Source: Cunninghamia lanceolata
Lineage: Eukaryota; Streptophyta; Pinopsida; Cupressales; Cupressaceae
NCBI GenBank assembly: GCA_027924645.1
Contig: BSBN01001017.1
Location: 4,862,501-4,926,500 of the forward strand
Direction of reading: 5' to 3'
Length of the DNA: 64,000 bases
Positions 33,644 to 44,798 of this stretch are shown here, in pieces (position 1 is the first letter of the stretch; every line of letters begins with the position of its first letter). Below the pieces are notes generated by a model. The model had not been told where the DNA came from, searched no databases, and saw nothing but the letters and a program-made list of their open reading frames with translations. The translations under genes were made by a program, and so were the position numbers.

Positions 33644-35962
33644 TCACAGAGGGTAATCTTGTTGAGGCCGCTCTTGTTGTCGTTGCTGTTGGTTTTGATA
33701 AGGTTGCCTTTGTTGTTGCTGTTGTTGAGGTGGAGCTTGACTTGGTTTGGAGAGTTGCAGCGGTGTTTGCAACGTTTGGACATGTTTAGTATCGACCACC
33801 CCATCGTTGACCACGTTTTTATTTTTGTTCCAATATTTGGGTTTATCGTTCGATTGTTGATGAGGAGCGCTATCTTTCGTTTCTTTGAAGATTTTGACCA
33901 CACCCTTAGCAATGAGGGCCTTTTCAATGTTAATTACCTTGTATGTGATTTCATCGAAGGTTGTAGCACTAAGAATTTGCAAATGGAAACCTAACTCTTG
34001 GTTGAGGTTCTGCACAAATATGCTAACAAGTTGTTTCTCTGGAATCTTGAAAGGGAATTTGCTAGCCATTTGTCTCCATCGTTGAAGGAAAGAAATGAAA
34101 GCTTCACCATTTTTCTATTTATTGTTGCATAGATCGGTCATGGAAATCTCATGCTCCGCATTGTAAGAAAAGTGGGTGGCAAACTTCTCTGCTAGCTCGT
34201 TGAAAGACTTGATACCCGTGGGTAAGTGTGAGAACCATTCTATTGCTTGACCTCCAAGACTGCGAGGAAAGAGACGCATAAGATATGTGTCATTATGTGA
34301 GACCTCGAAGCAAGCAAGATAGAATTTCCTAAGATGGTCTTTTGGGTCACCTTTTCCTTTGTAGTTATCGAACTTGGGAATAGTGAAATTTTGAGGAAAA
34401 GGGATCATTGGTAATGACCGATCAAAAGGATAAGGACACACTTCTTCTAAAGAGAAGGTCTTCTTGGTGTGGCCAAACGTAAGATCAGATAGCTGTTGTT
34501 GTACTTCTGCAATTTTTAACTCCATCGCTGTGGGAGGAGTTGGTAACATTCCCTGTTGTCCAAAAAGTGGTTGGTGTTGCCCATACGGAAGATTATAATG
34601 TAAGCCATGCGCACTGGTGTTATAAGGGTCGTAAGATTGGTTGGGATCATACGGGTTGTACGTTTGGTTCAGATTAGGTTGGAATTGGAGGTTTTGATTT
34701 GGAAGAGGTGGAGGTGGCGCTAGGTAAGAATGTTGGCTTTGTGATGGTTGAAGAAAAGTATTGGGTGGAGGAAAGCTAAAGTGCGTTTGATTAGGTTGTG
34801 ATGGCGGCACATAGCTTTGGGAAACTTGATGTTGGAAATGTTGAGAGTGGCTAGGCAATGTGTGAAAGAAGTTGAGCGAGGATGAACGTTGTGGAGGAGG
34901 GGCATACGTAGAAGTGATTTGCGACGGTTGAGGTTGATTGAGGATGAGAGTAGAAGAATGTTGTGGTTGGGGTTGCATGACTCTAATTGGTTGAGAGACA
35001 TGAAGGTGTGATGATATAGGAGGTGGCATTTGTTGAGACCCTTGTTGCATGGCTACATAATTGTTCCCCGGATTGTAATTTGGTGGGAAACCTTCGCGTG
35101 ATGGGGTAACCAAGATTCCACTTGCAATTGGTGTGGACACTTTAGGAGGTGGTTGCATATTCGATCGAGCTAAGGTCGTTTACTTAGCTAACTCTGCTTG
35201 ACGTTGGAGAGTTTCTTGTTGGTTGTTATAGATCCCCATAGGAGTCAGAAGCGGTGATACGGCCCTCTCTTCTGTTGAGTTTTGAAAAAGGGGATTCCTA
35301 TACTGCGAGCCTTGTGTAGGTAAGGGCGTAGTCACCGTTGACATGGTTTGCACCGCTTGTATGGTATCTTGGGTGTTGTTGTCCTCCTTGAGAGTGGATA
35401 AATCAAAATCTTGAGGTAGCTTGGTGCCTTGCTCTGCAAGCAAGCGAAAGAAATGATCTTGGTTCTCACTAAGGATTTTGTCAAAGGCGGCCACAATTCT
35501 AGGCTCTTGTATGATTTCATCAAGATCTTGCCCATCTACTTGAGAGGATTGACTTATTTCAAAGTGTCGCTCTTCTTGAGATGGGACTAAATCTACAGTA
35601 TAACTTTGAGGGGCAAAATCCTGAGGCAAGCCAGTGGTGTATTGCGGTGTACTTATCAAAGGGATTCTATCCTCTTGAGGTGGGTTTTGCTCAATAGTAT
35701 ATCCTTGTGGCACAAAATCCGGAGGCAAGCCGGTGGTATATTGAGGTGTTCTTACCAAAGGGACCCTACCCTCTTGAGGATTGCTTGGTTCATCAATGTG
35801 CGGCATGTTCGGAGAGCTGATTGGTTTTGTCGCGGGTGTACTAGGAGTAACCTTGGGAGTAATGTTGAGACGACCCGATTGCGGTGTGTGAGGAGGCAAC
35901 TTGCGCTTCTTAGGGACAACTTGCTTGGACTTCATAGTTTGTTGGAGCCTAGTGGTTACCAT
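33644..35962 (-). pseudogene. Gypsy gag
   Basis: I place the start at ATG 35962 (MVTTRLQQTMKSK), after the 22-bp array, rather than 36058. The N-terminus has two 34-residue repeats around TPQYTTGLP. A long Pro/Gln/Ser-rich linker follows, then the capsid-like core (GDPKDHLRKFYLACFEV, RSLGGQAIEWFSHLPTGIKS, FNELAEKFATHF; after a TAG: KNGEAFISFLQRWRQMASKF) and a Gln-rich tail. Stops: TAA 35180, TAG 34115, TGA 33644. The frame is otherwise continuous into protease. Confidence 0.88.
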
Positions 35963-36018
35963 GGAATACCCTAGGACAAGAAAGGTAATGCTGGGATTCT
36001 GTGAGGTGCTTTGAGAAA

Positions 36019-36303
36019 CCGACAAACTCTGATGCACAAAGTACTGGACCAAAAGCACTATACTGTTTGACCAGAGGCGCAGGACTGTGTGACCAAAAGC
36101 AAGCTACTGTGATGCCAAAGGCGACGAACTGAGCTACCAGAAGCGAGTTACTGCTATGCCAAAGGTGAGCTACAGTGACCAAAAGCGAGCTACTGTTATA
36201 CCAAGGGCGATGAAGCAGAGTTTTACCAGAGGAGAGTTACAGCTATGCCAAAGGCGATCTACTATACTACCAAAGGTGAGCTGCTGTAATACCAGGGGCG
36301 CTG
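36019..36303. repeat. 22-bp repeat array 1, gypsy leader
   Basis: About 12 units with plus-strand core TNCCAAAGGCGA or ACCAGAAGCGAG at 36049, 36071, 36093, 36115, 36137, 36159, 36179, 36201, 36226, 36248, 36270 and 36292: a strict 22-bp step with a few slips. The core is conserved and the spacer varies. Opposite orientation to the array at 23.4-23.7 kb. Confidence 0.85.
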
Positions 36304-37519
36304 AAGTAGTGTCTAATGTTTCAAAAAGGCAAAATGTTGATGGATTGTTTCTATTTCTGATTGGATTTGTTGGCAAGAGAAAACACAGCAAACAATGTTG
36401 TTACACACAAGGGACTGACACAACAGATAGTGTATGTTCGAGGCTCCAAACAAGCCCAATGTTTCCACAGGTATAAGACAATTGTAATTAATAACAAGCA
36501 CTTTTTATCCCTAGAGACAAGGTTTCATTGCAGTAGATCAGCTCACAGCTTAATACTCCGTCGATAAAAATATCATTCCATAAAGGTGTCGGATATTTAG
36601 TATCTTTGCGAGAGACGATAGGTAGGGATATCTCACCCTCCCCTTGGAAAGCTCAAGTAGGTCACAAGAGCTTTATGTCCAAGGGAATACTATCTCTTCT
36701 CAAGGGAGCCAATGGTGAGTATCTTAAGGGCTTAAATCGATTCCCCTTGCACTGATGATTATCGCAATGTTTGGAGGTAGGTCGGATAGTCTCTATCTAA
36801 AATGGTTCTTAGTGACTTTGAGGGACCAACGCCTTACGAGCAATGCGACAAGCTACTAAAAGCTTTAACCAATCCTACTAAGAGTATCAAACACTTCGCT
36901 CAATGTAAAAATCATTTCCATAAAGAGCTAGTACACCTCCTTTCAGTTTGGCACCACAAGGTAAGGCTGAAGTCGGTTAAGACTTGGCTTTCACCTTATC
37001 CCTCTTATATAGCGGTTCAAAGGAAAACTCTGCTCAGGGTCGTCCCTTTTGGATGAAGCGCAATCCAAAAGCAGGCCCTTCTAAAGGAAGTACAGAAATG
37101 TAAGAGCAAGCACGTCAAACGAAGATTCAATTGTCCCGTTATAAGAAAAATAAAAGTGCAACTAAATTAGGCACACACACGTTTGTAGTTGTCAATTGTC
37201 CCTTATGAAATTGAAGTGTTTGGCATTCATGTCCATTGTCCCTTAGAAAATTGAGGTGTTTGTGCATACATGTCCATTGTCCCTTAAGAAAAGCAGTATG
37301 TTCCTCAGACTTAGATTTGTAAAAAAGATTTGTTCAATTATCCTTTTAAGCATGCAATGTGTTTCTAAGACTTAGTGAGATAAATCAAAAGTTCTTCAAT
37401 GCTCGTCCTGCATGAACATGTTAAAACACCTATTTGCTCTGTGTGAGTAATAAGAAGCTGCAACAAGTCAGTTAGTTCCACCAAAAATTCACAAGTTTAG
37501 CAAAAATAAATCAATTTGA
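36304..37519. other. Gypsy leader between repeat arrays
   Basis: No gene. Three 45-bp-spaced copies of GTC(A/C)ATTGTCCCTTA(T/G)(G/A)AAA-like sequence lie at about 37185-37285. Otherwise AT-rich leader of the element RNA. Confidence 0.5.
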
Positions 37520-37790
37520 CCGAAAGCGTGTACTATTTTACCAGAAGCGACTTACTGTATTTCCAAACGCGCTGTAACACAGACCAGAAGCATCGGAGAA
37601 TATTACCAGAAGCGCTGAAAAATATCCAGAAGCACTGTACTATACATCCAGAAGTGTGATACTGTTATGCCAAAAGCGATGTCGTGTATACCAGAAGCGC
37701 TGCAGGATACTACCAGAAGCGTTGAAACAGATCCCTAAGCGCCTTACTATGTATCCGAAAGTGCGATAATATTATACCAGATGCGCTGCA
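37520..37790. repeat. 22-bp repeat array 2, gypsy leader
   Basis: Thirteen units with core CCAGAAGCGCTG at 37520, 37541, 37563, 37584, 37606, 37626, 37648, 37670, 37691, 37713, 37733, 37755 and 37777 (steps of 20-22 bp). The best units read TACCAGAAGCGCTG. Same orientation as arrays 1 and 3. Confidence 0.88.
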
Positions 37791-38082
37791 TGATCTCAGA
37801 TCAAAAAATTTTAGCTTTTGTCAAAATGGGATTTCATGGTTGATCTGCTGTTCTGAGCAATAATATCTGATAGATCTGAATCGTGAAATCCAAAAAACTC
37901 AGAAAATGTATCAACACAATAGATTAACGCAAATGCCGAAGATACCCCTAAATAAAACAGCTTAGGAAGTATCAAAAAGCAGGTTTGAAAGACAAATACA
38001 ACAGCTTGTCAGACAAATCCACAAGATATGCAATGAGAAAACCCTGCAAAAACACAAAAGGAAGTCAAAAAACCTAATTTAG

Positions 38083-38225
38083 CCAAAAGCGCTGAATGAT
38101 GCTACCGGAAGCGCCATTCTGTGATACCGAAAGTGCCGCTCTGTGCTACCAAAAGCGCCACAGTGTCCCCAAGGGCGCTTTACTATGCCTCCAATAGCGC
38201 TTAATAATGCTGTCAGAAGCGCTTT
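38083..38225. repeat. 22-bp repeat array 3, next to the 5' LTR
   Basis: Seven units, core CC(A/G)(A/G)AAGCGC(T/C), at 38083, 38105, 38127, 38149, 38169, 38191 and 38213. It ends about 70 bp before the primer-binding site. Confidence 0.85.
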
Positions 38226-38297
38226 GTAATGTCGTTTGTGCTGTACCGTATTATGACTTCAAAAAAATAATTTCTCAAAGAAACAAAGGGATTAGTG

Positions 38298-38316
38298 GGT
38301 CCCACCGGGCGTGCCA
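38298..38316 (-). promoter_or_regulatory. Gypsy primer-binding site
   Basis: Three bases inside the 5' LTR the element strand reads TGGCACGCCCGGTGGGACC, complementary to a tRNA 3' end (TGG pairs with the CCA tail). The match continues through what would be the acceptor and T-stem, so it is a strong site. I do not name the tRNA from memory. Confidence 0.85.
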
Positions 38317-38319
38317 GAA

Positions 38320-39458
38320 TGTGTATGAGGAAAAATTGATTAAATCTAAACTAATAAAATCAAAAACCAATCACATAAAGCGAACCAATCTAAGTAAAAG
38401 TCATTATCATAAAATCAAAGACAAATGAAAGCTATTACCAAAACCTGTATTGTTCCCTTTTGGATAAGTGTGGATTGCTCAATCAAGTTGCGAAACCATA
38501 GCTGCAACAAGCAAGTGTAGTGCTCAAGGATCAAAGATCAATGTCAAAAGATCGTAAGGTTGCTCAATCGACGCGTTTTGTATGCTCAAAGCTCTGTTAA
38601 GTATGCCTGAGAATACGATCGAAGAGAGAGGCTCAATGAAGGAGATGAGGGGGGTTTATATAGGTTTCAATGAAGATCGATCAACGGTCTAGATAATTCA
38701 GAAGAATCAATGGAGGAGAACAGTTGAGGAACGTGCAACGAATAAGAAGAAGACAAGTGTCTTGCTTTCTTTTGCATGAAAGGAGTCATCAAGAATAGAA
38801 GAATGAGTTAAAGCAATTAACAGAATGTAATAGTCAGTTAAGTGATTTAAAACAAGAAGAAGAGATTTGCATGAGAAAAGAAGATATTTAGCTTTATTAA
38901 ATATAGAAAGCTTGAGTTATTTTAGAGATAACTCAAATTTAGAAGAAAAACAATTTAAATAAATAATTGATTTATTTAAATTTAGAGAAGATATTATTGG
39001 AAGAAATAATTAAATAATTGGAATTATTTAATTTAGAAAATTTGAAAGCAAATTAAATAAATAAATTTATAAATAAATTTATTTAATTGTTGTGCATGAT
39101 TTTGGAAGAATGATTTTGATTTAATTAAATAATTTAAGAATTATTTAATTGTAGATAAGAGGGAATTTGTTGAATTAATTAAATAATGGGATTTATTTAA
39201 TTAATGGAGACTTGAGATTTGGAAAGAAGATAATTAAATAATTAAAATTATTTGATTTTGGAAGAATAATAGAGGAATTTAATTTAATTAATTAAATAAG
39301 AGAATTTATTTAATTCAATATCGAAAGTATATGATTTAGAAGAATTTGGTGAAATTAATTAAATAATTAGATTATTTAATTAATGTTGAAATGCAGGTGA
39401 TTAGACAGATTATGAAATGCAAGTGATTTGACGACACGGTCATTTCAGGGTGTCTACA
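38320..39458 (-). repeat. Gypsy 5' LTR
   Basis: 1139 bp, same ends as the 3' LTR. A TATATAA promoter box on the element strand lies at 38656-38662. It carries an ATTTATAAATAA duplication near 39061-39072 absent from the other LTR. TAACT follows at 39459-39463. Confidence 0.95.
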
Positions 39459-39680
39459 TAACTCATTTTAAAATAAAAAATAATTACTTTCTTAAGAAAA
39501 ATTAAATGAGTATATTCGTATAATCACATTAGTTGGTATAAAGAATTGATCATATTTAGATCAAGAAGAATTCTTTAAATATATAGATATTGATTATGGA
39601 CTAGTAAACATAGAAAATATTTAAGCCCACAACATTAGAAAACTATTTTTCTCTAATAATAACATGGTGAATATGGTTGG

Positions 39681-39899
39681 AAGTTGAAGAGCTTAGTTGA
39701 AGACATTATCGACTTACTGTCCGACTTCAACCAGATGTCCATCGGCCATGTTTATCAGGAGGGAAACAAAGTGGCGGACGCGATGGCAAATTTAAGGTAG
39801 GGAATGGACACGTGGCGTTGGAGAAATGAAAAGACTCTCCCACACCCTATTCAAAACCTCATTAAAGAGGAGTTAAGCCCAGCTCCCGGTTCCTCATGA
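39681..39899 (+). pseudogene. LINE D RNase H C-terminus
   Basis: The frame from 39681 gives LVEDIIDLLSDFNQMSIGHV, YQEGNKVADAMANLR then a TAG. This is the end of a plant LINE-type RNase H, with the (R/Q)E.N..AD..AN motif. It continues WRWRNEKTLPHPIQNLIKEE and stops at TGA 39897-39899. The 5' part of the element (ORF1, endonuclease, RT) was lost by truncation on insertion. Confidence 0.75.
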
Positions 39900-42061
39900 G
39901 ATCTAATGTCAGGGAGAGAGGGTGGGACCGCCGGAGTTCTAGGATCTTCGGAGAGCTGGACAATGAGCACAAGATAGAGGATTACATGAAGTGCAAGTGC
40001 TAGCTCAACATTGAGGGGCCTAGTCATTTCAACAGTAGTAGCGTTGATAACAAGTTGAGTTGGCGGCTTGAGGAAACCTTTCACACGCCGAGCCACGTGA
40101 AAAAATGGCTTCACAGCTTGGGAAAGCCCATCGTAAGATTTATTGATGATCTTATGAAGCTTAATAATGATGATCTAAAAGGGAGTAAATATGCCCGTCT
40201 GGGATTTTTTAGCAAGTACACCACCGTAGGCATGGAAAAAGATAGTATCATGATTACCCCCAGATTAATTTCTATTAGCCCTGTTGTCTTTAACAACAAA
40301 CCTATCCAGAATAACACTAAGACGGCTCTGTGCTCTGTGATTGACCTAATTATTGACTGTATTGTTTACTTGTTCGATAGAATTATGGGGGGAGATAGTC
40401 TGCGGACTGAACCGGAGACATGTGAGGAATTCAAAAACAATGAGATGATATGGCATATTTGTCAGGAGAGCAGGGTCACCTCCTACCTGGAATGCCTTCA
40501 GGGCTATGATGAGAGTCTCTCTATTCAATTTCTACAGTCTTACAATGGCAGAAGGGTTAAGGTTGGCAATTTGGAGTTTGAGGTCTCCGAAGAGGTGATT
40601 GGTATGGCTCCTGGCCTACCTACGGACAGGACGAAGCACCCTAGGAAGAGTAAGGTTTCTGACCCTGATGGCATGAAGCTTTTTCTTAACAAAAATGAGG
40701 TTCTGAACAGTCTGCAAGGGGGTTTTGACCGCTAGCTTCTTTCTCCGCCATGGGACAAGGTATGTTACTTGATTATGAAATATTTTACCCTGGAGGGTAG
40801 GTTTAGGAGGTTCTTTCACTACCATTTTGCTCTGCCTAATCACTTTAGGAGGAGTAAACACATCATCTTCCCCTTCTATCTGCTTTCCTCCTTGGAGTCC
40901 TCCATTGTGACGGCCAAAGAACAACATGCCCTTGACCCCAATAAACCTGAAATTCTGCTGCACCAAGGTCTCATCATGAGACTGTACAAGTTTCACCTTG
41001 CTTTGTGCCTGCCAAAAGCTCCTACTCCTATAAGGATTGAGCCCCATAACCCTCCTCTGGTTAGGGAAGGCCCGGTCATCATTACAGAAGTTACCCCTGA
41101 TTCTTATGCCAAGTCTTTGAAACCCAATAAGAAAAATCCCAAGATGATTTATAGTCCCCAACCCACCATTGAGGACCTCACCCCCACTTCTCCTGATACT
41201 ACCCCAACAAAAAGAAAAATCAGCTATGATAACCCTTCCCTGCCCAGTAAGAAGAAACGGGGAGCAGTGGAAGAAGGCTGTGAAACTGCTAGTGAGATTA
41301 GGACCCTGAAAGCTACCCCGGTGGTTGAAGAAGTCAGCACAGAGGAAGATAATGAGGACTCTGACAGCGCTGAAGAGGAGACTTATACCCCCACTAAAAG
41401 CAAAATGCGCTACCCAACAACCAGGAGGTCGTCTAGGTTGGCCGCTAAGCTGGCATCCTTAGCCAAGGGGAAGGTGATGGTGTCTGAGAAGGAGGTTGTG
41501 ATTTTGTAGGAAAAGGACCAGCCGGAGGGGAAGAATGCTGAAATTGAGGAGGAAGCGCAAGGAGAGGGTAACTCTGAGGAAGGTACCAAGAAGGGTTCTG
41601 TAGAGCTCCAGGGTTCGGAGTTAGGGGTTAATATAACCATGGACACTGTTGTGGAGGACACAGAGCAAATGGGTGGTGATGTTTCTGTTAACAAAGGCAA
41701 CAAGATTGAGGTGATGGGTGCTGGTGAAGAAGGTCCCAGCAACTTCCCAGATTTTAATGTGCAAGGCTCAAATACGGACAGCACCGAGGAGAAGATCAAA
41801 GTGACCAGTAAGAAGAAGAAATGTACAAAAAAGAACAAGGGTAAGGCTAAAGAGACCTTGGAGGATAGGATGACCCATCTGGAACACAAGTTTAACACCC
41901 TGGCCAAGTTCTCTGCCAGGGTCATGCACAGGTCCGCCACGACTCTGGTGGCTCTCCAGAAGAAGGGTCTAAAAGACCAAGAGAAAATAGACATGAAGAT
42001 GAAGAAGTACGACGACGTCCTCCAGTTCCTTATCGATGACTGGGACAAGATGTTCAATTAG
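39896..42061 (+). pseudogene. LINE D third ORF, unrecognised protein
   Basis: ATG at 39896 overlaps the RNase H stop as ATGA. The frame runs 721 codons to TAG 42059, interrupted only by three TAGs (40001, 40733, 41507), each fitting CAG-to-TAG. Layout: an ordered domain of about 370 residues with Trp/Phe/Leu-rich stretches (LECLQGYDESLSIQFLQSYN, VSEEVIGMAPGLPTD, YFTLEGRFRRFFHYHF, FPFYLLSSLESSI); then an acidic Ser/Thr/Pro/Lys-rich region with basic nuclear-signal-like clusters (KRK...SKKKRG; TTRRSSRLAAKLASLAKGK; SKKKKCTKKNKGK); then a predicted coiled coil to the end. Function unknown. The ordered part vaguely recalls N-terminal domains of gag-like retroelement proteins, but I cannot place it. 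Confidence 0.7.
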
Positions 42062-42457
42062 CCGTTGGTGGTTGGGAGTTGGTCTGTTGTCTGTTTGCAG
42101 TCAGTCTGCTTTTTCTGTGACGTCCTGTTTCACTTATGCTTTATTTATTGGTTCTGTTGTCTATTGCTAGGTTGATTAACTTTAATGGTTTTATCTAAAT
42201 TGTTCGAGTTTTGGTGAGCCCTTGGTGGTTGTTTTGTTATGGGATCGGCACCCTTTTTTTGCCGCTTATCTTATCAAAAACATGGTGAATATGGTTGTCT
42301 ATCTTCAAAATAGTTGATATTGTTTGATTATATAGAGCATAAAAAAGTATCTAAATTAGTTGGTTAAAATGAAAAGTAATATACAAAATCTCGTAACTCA
42401 AAAACAATAACATGACCCCATACACACACATCAGTTGTTACTTCAAATTTTCTATGG

Positions 42458-43057
42458 GGGTTAGTGTAAGCTAATAATGGGCCAAACAGTGATCGTGGAA
42501 AAATAACCCATTGGATGTAAGAGTGTTAATATTTAGATTTGTATTTGGATTTCAATGTTAAAGTGCTAACATTTCTAGCTCAAATTTGGATTCCTTCCAC
42601 AAATTCCTCATAATTTCCTTGGATTTAGGCTTGGGAGTCTCTAACTTACCAAAAACTTATCAATCACATGCTCAATCTTATACAAGGGTTTCCTCAATTT
42701 TACCCTTAATTGAAGTGTTTGCTTACCACAATTGTTTTAGATCTAAAAATCTCAATTTTTTGAATGAGTGTTGGAACTAAATTATAAAGTGTTAGATTTA
42801 GGTTAAAATTGTTTATTTCTAGAATTGAGTCTTTAGTCATTAGTATCCTCTTGTGGTACTTTCTTATTATTTTTGAGTGAAAACCAAGTAGCCTAGACCA
42901 AGTAATTGAAGCCTTGGGGAAATTCATTTCCTTTTCAAGAGAGTGTCTTCAAAAACTTGTGTTGGTGTGTCAAAACATGCGTCAACATATTTTTTCTCAA
43001 CATTCCCACTATCACTTAAGAGCATTAATGCTACCCATTGTTAGCTTGCCCTAACCC
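42458..43057. mobile_element. DNA transposon with GGGTTAG ends and ATGG TSD
   Basis: The left end GGGTTAGTGTAAGCTAATAA is followed by TGGGCCAAACAGTGA. The right end, read inward, is GGGTTAGGGCAAGCTAACAATGGG: about 24 bp of inverted repeat with three mismatches. ATGG flanks both sides (42454-42457; 43058-43061). The inner part TGGGCCAAACA matches the 17.7 kb element, so they share ends; the 600-bp interiors differ. No coding capacity. Confidence 0.7.
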
Positions 43058-44020
43058 ATGGTCTTCTCAAAAATCAATTCACGTTTGAAAGGACACCTAT
43101 AGTAGTTATTGGATTACCATAACTACTACCATATAATTATTGAGGACAATAATATGATCTTGAGAACTCATATTTTTAACCATGAATGCTTGTGGAAATT
43201 CAACCCATTTTTAAAATCTAACTGAAGAAATCATTCATAGTTCCAATAAAATGTTCACAAATATTATTGATTCAAATGAAACAAAAAAATATTTGTATTA
43301 ATAATTCAATCTTAATATTCATCTTTTTAATGCCTTTGTGTATATCTTCCATTTTTATTACCACTTAAGGGTTTTGATTAACCCGTTATTAGCTTATATT
43401 GACCCATGGCCTTCTCGAAAATCAAATTCATAATCACAAACACCTATAGTGGTGACTAGATCATCATAACAACTACCATATAATTATTGAGGACAACAAT
43501 ATGATCTTGAGAACTCACATTTTCAACCATTAAGTCCTAGTGGAAATTCAACCCATTTTTTAAATCTAACTTAAGAAATCATTCATAGTTCCAATCGAAT
43601 TTAATGTAAAATGCTCATAAAATTTATTGATTCAAATGGAACTAAGAAAATAAATATTAATAATTCAATATCAATCCTCATCTTTTAATGTCTTCACGTA
43701 TATCTTCTATTTTCATTGCCACTTAAAGGTGTTGACTAACCCATTGTTAGCTTGCACTGACCCATGGCCTTCTTATCATAACCACTACCATATAATTATT
43801 GAGGACAACAACATTATCTTGATAACTCACAATTTCAACTATGAATGTTGGTGGAAATTCAACCCATTTTTTTACCTAACTTAAGAAATCATTCATAATT
43901 CCAACCAAATTAATGTAAAATGTTCACAAATGTTATTGACTCAAATAGAACAAAAATTATTTGTATTAATAATTCAATCCCAATCCTCATCTTTTAATGC
44001 CTTCTTGTATCTCCCATTTC
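43013..44020. repeat. Three tandem units of about 350 bp
   Basis: CACTTAA-marked unit starts lie at 43013, 43362 and 43720; the third unit is shorter. Each contains TTAGCTTG...A(A/C)CCCATGG (the right end of the 42458-43057 transposon plus its ATGG flank), then CCATATAATTATTGAGGACAA, GAACTCA and GGAAATTCAACCCATTTTT. The unit is therefore transposon end plus flanking DNA, duplicated after insertion. Identity is moderate, so the array is not recent. Confidence 0.8.
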
Positions 44021-44798
44021 TTCCCTTCAAATGAACATGACGAACTTCACAAGTAAAGTCCTTATTGATACCCATCCATCCTAAGTTAGGCAAGGGCTTA
44101 AAGATCCTTCATAGCAATTTCTCCTCCTACATAAAGGGACATAGCCAACTATACTCAAATTGAACTTTTGTTTGAACATTGGGCACATAATGATGCTAAC
44201 ACGGAGATGGTCACTATCTTTGTTCAACTCCACTTCCCTAAATTTATCAAAATCCATGAAATCCATGTAATGTCTTTGCAAAGTTTCATTTTTTTTTAAT
44301 TTAAATTATGTTAAAGAAATCATATATACATACATACACCACATAAAACTTAATTTTTCTTCTAATATATTCACATCAATATATGGATGGTCTTGAAAAA
44401 AAAGGACCTATGACAAGGTATAGAATTAATGGTTGTAAATCTTTGACAAGTGATTTGTATGAAATATCACAAAATTTTAACTATTAGTTATTAATACATA
44501 GCTTTATTTAAATTTTATGAAGGGTAAAGAAAAGGAGAAACCCGTTTCAATTGAAACATAATAATTTACCATTTATAATAGAAAATCTAATATAAACATT
44601 ATGTTTAACATACTATAAATATAGGTAACAGTTAATATAGAAAGCTTTAAAAATATGGGGCTTGAGCTGATCATTGCCATAAATATACCATAGGAGTAAT
44701 CAACAAAGCCTTAGTTTGTAACTCTTGCCATAAAGATACCACAATAGTAATGAATAAATTTAGTACATGGCCAAAATAAGGGATGAATGCATAAAATC
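44021..44798. other. AT-rich DNA with a weak minus-strand frame
   Basis: A minus-strand frame at 44081-44281 (DKFREVELNKDSDHLRVSII, then KFNLSIVGYVPLCRR) looks protein-like but has no family, start context or splice support. The rest is AT-rich with nothing recognised. Confidence 0.35.

Larger units (their letters stand above)
21745..39458 (-). mobile_element. Complete Ty3/gypsy (Tat-type) LTR retrotransposon, 17.7 kb
   Basis: LTRs at 21745-22870 and 38320-39458 begin TGT and end ACA. The TAACT target duplication is exact (21740-21744; 39459-39463). PBS and PPT lie in the expected places for a minus-strand element. The polyprotein order is gag, protease, RT, RNase H, second RNase H, integrase; the double RNase H marks the Tat lineage. 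The two LTRs differ at about 18 sites plus a few indels over about 1.1 kb (counted by eye), so the insertion is fairly young relative to its neighbours. Long leader and 3' regions carry 22-bp arrays and an opposite-strand ORF. Confidence 0.95.
39661..42297 (+). mobile_element. LINE D: 5'-truncated LINE with 19-bp TSD and an extra 3' ORF
   Basis: AACATGGTGAATATGGTTG occurs exactly at 39661-39679 and 42279-42297. The insert (39680-42278) starts inside an RNase H domain and ends TTGCCGCTTATCTTATCAAAA, a short A-rich 3' end. Long target duplication, 5' truncation and an A tail are the marks of target-primed reverse transcription. GC content is clearly higher than in the AT-rich surroundings. After RNase H comes a 721-codon ORF (separate entry). 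Confidence 0.85.

Noticed and set aside
29466..34085. Several plus-strand open frames over the gypsy pol and gag
   Set aside because: Antisense shadows of the real minus-strand polyprotein frame.
36156..36567. Open frames across the 22-bp repeat array and leader
   Set aside because: They arise from the repeat, lie antisense to the leader, and have no domain.
36019..38225. 22-bp arrays as a CRISPR array
   Set aside because: No unique spacers between exact repeats, the core is degenerate, and the context is a plant retrotransposon.
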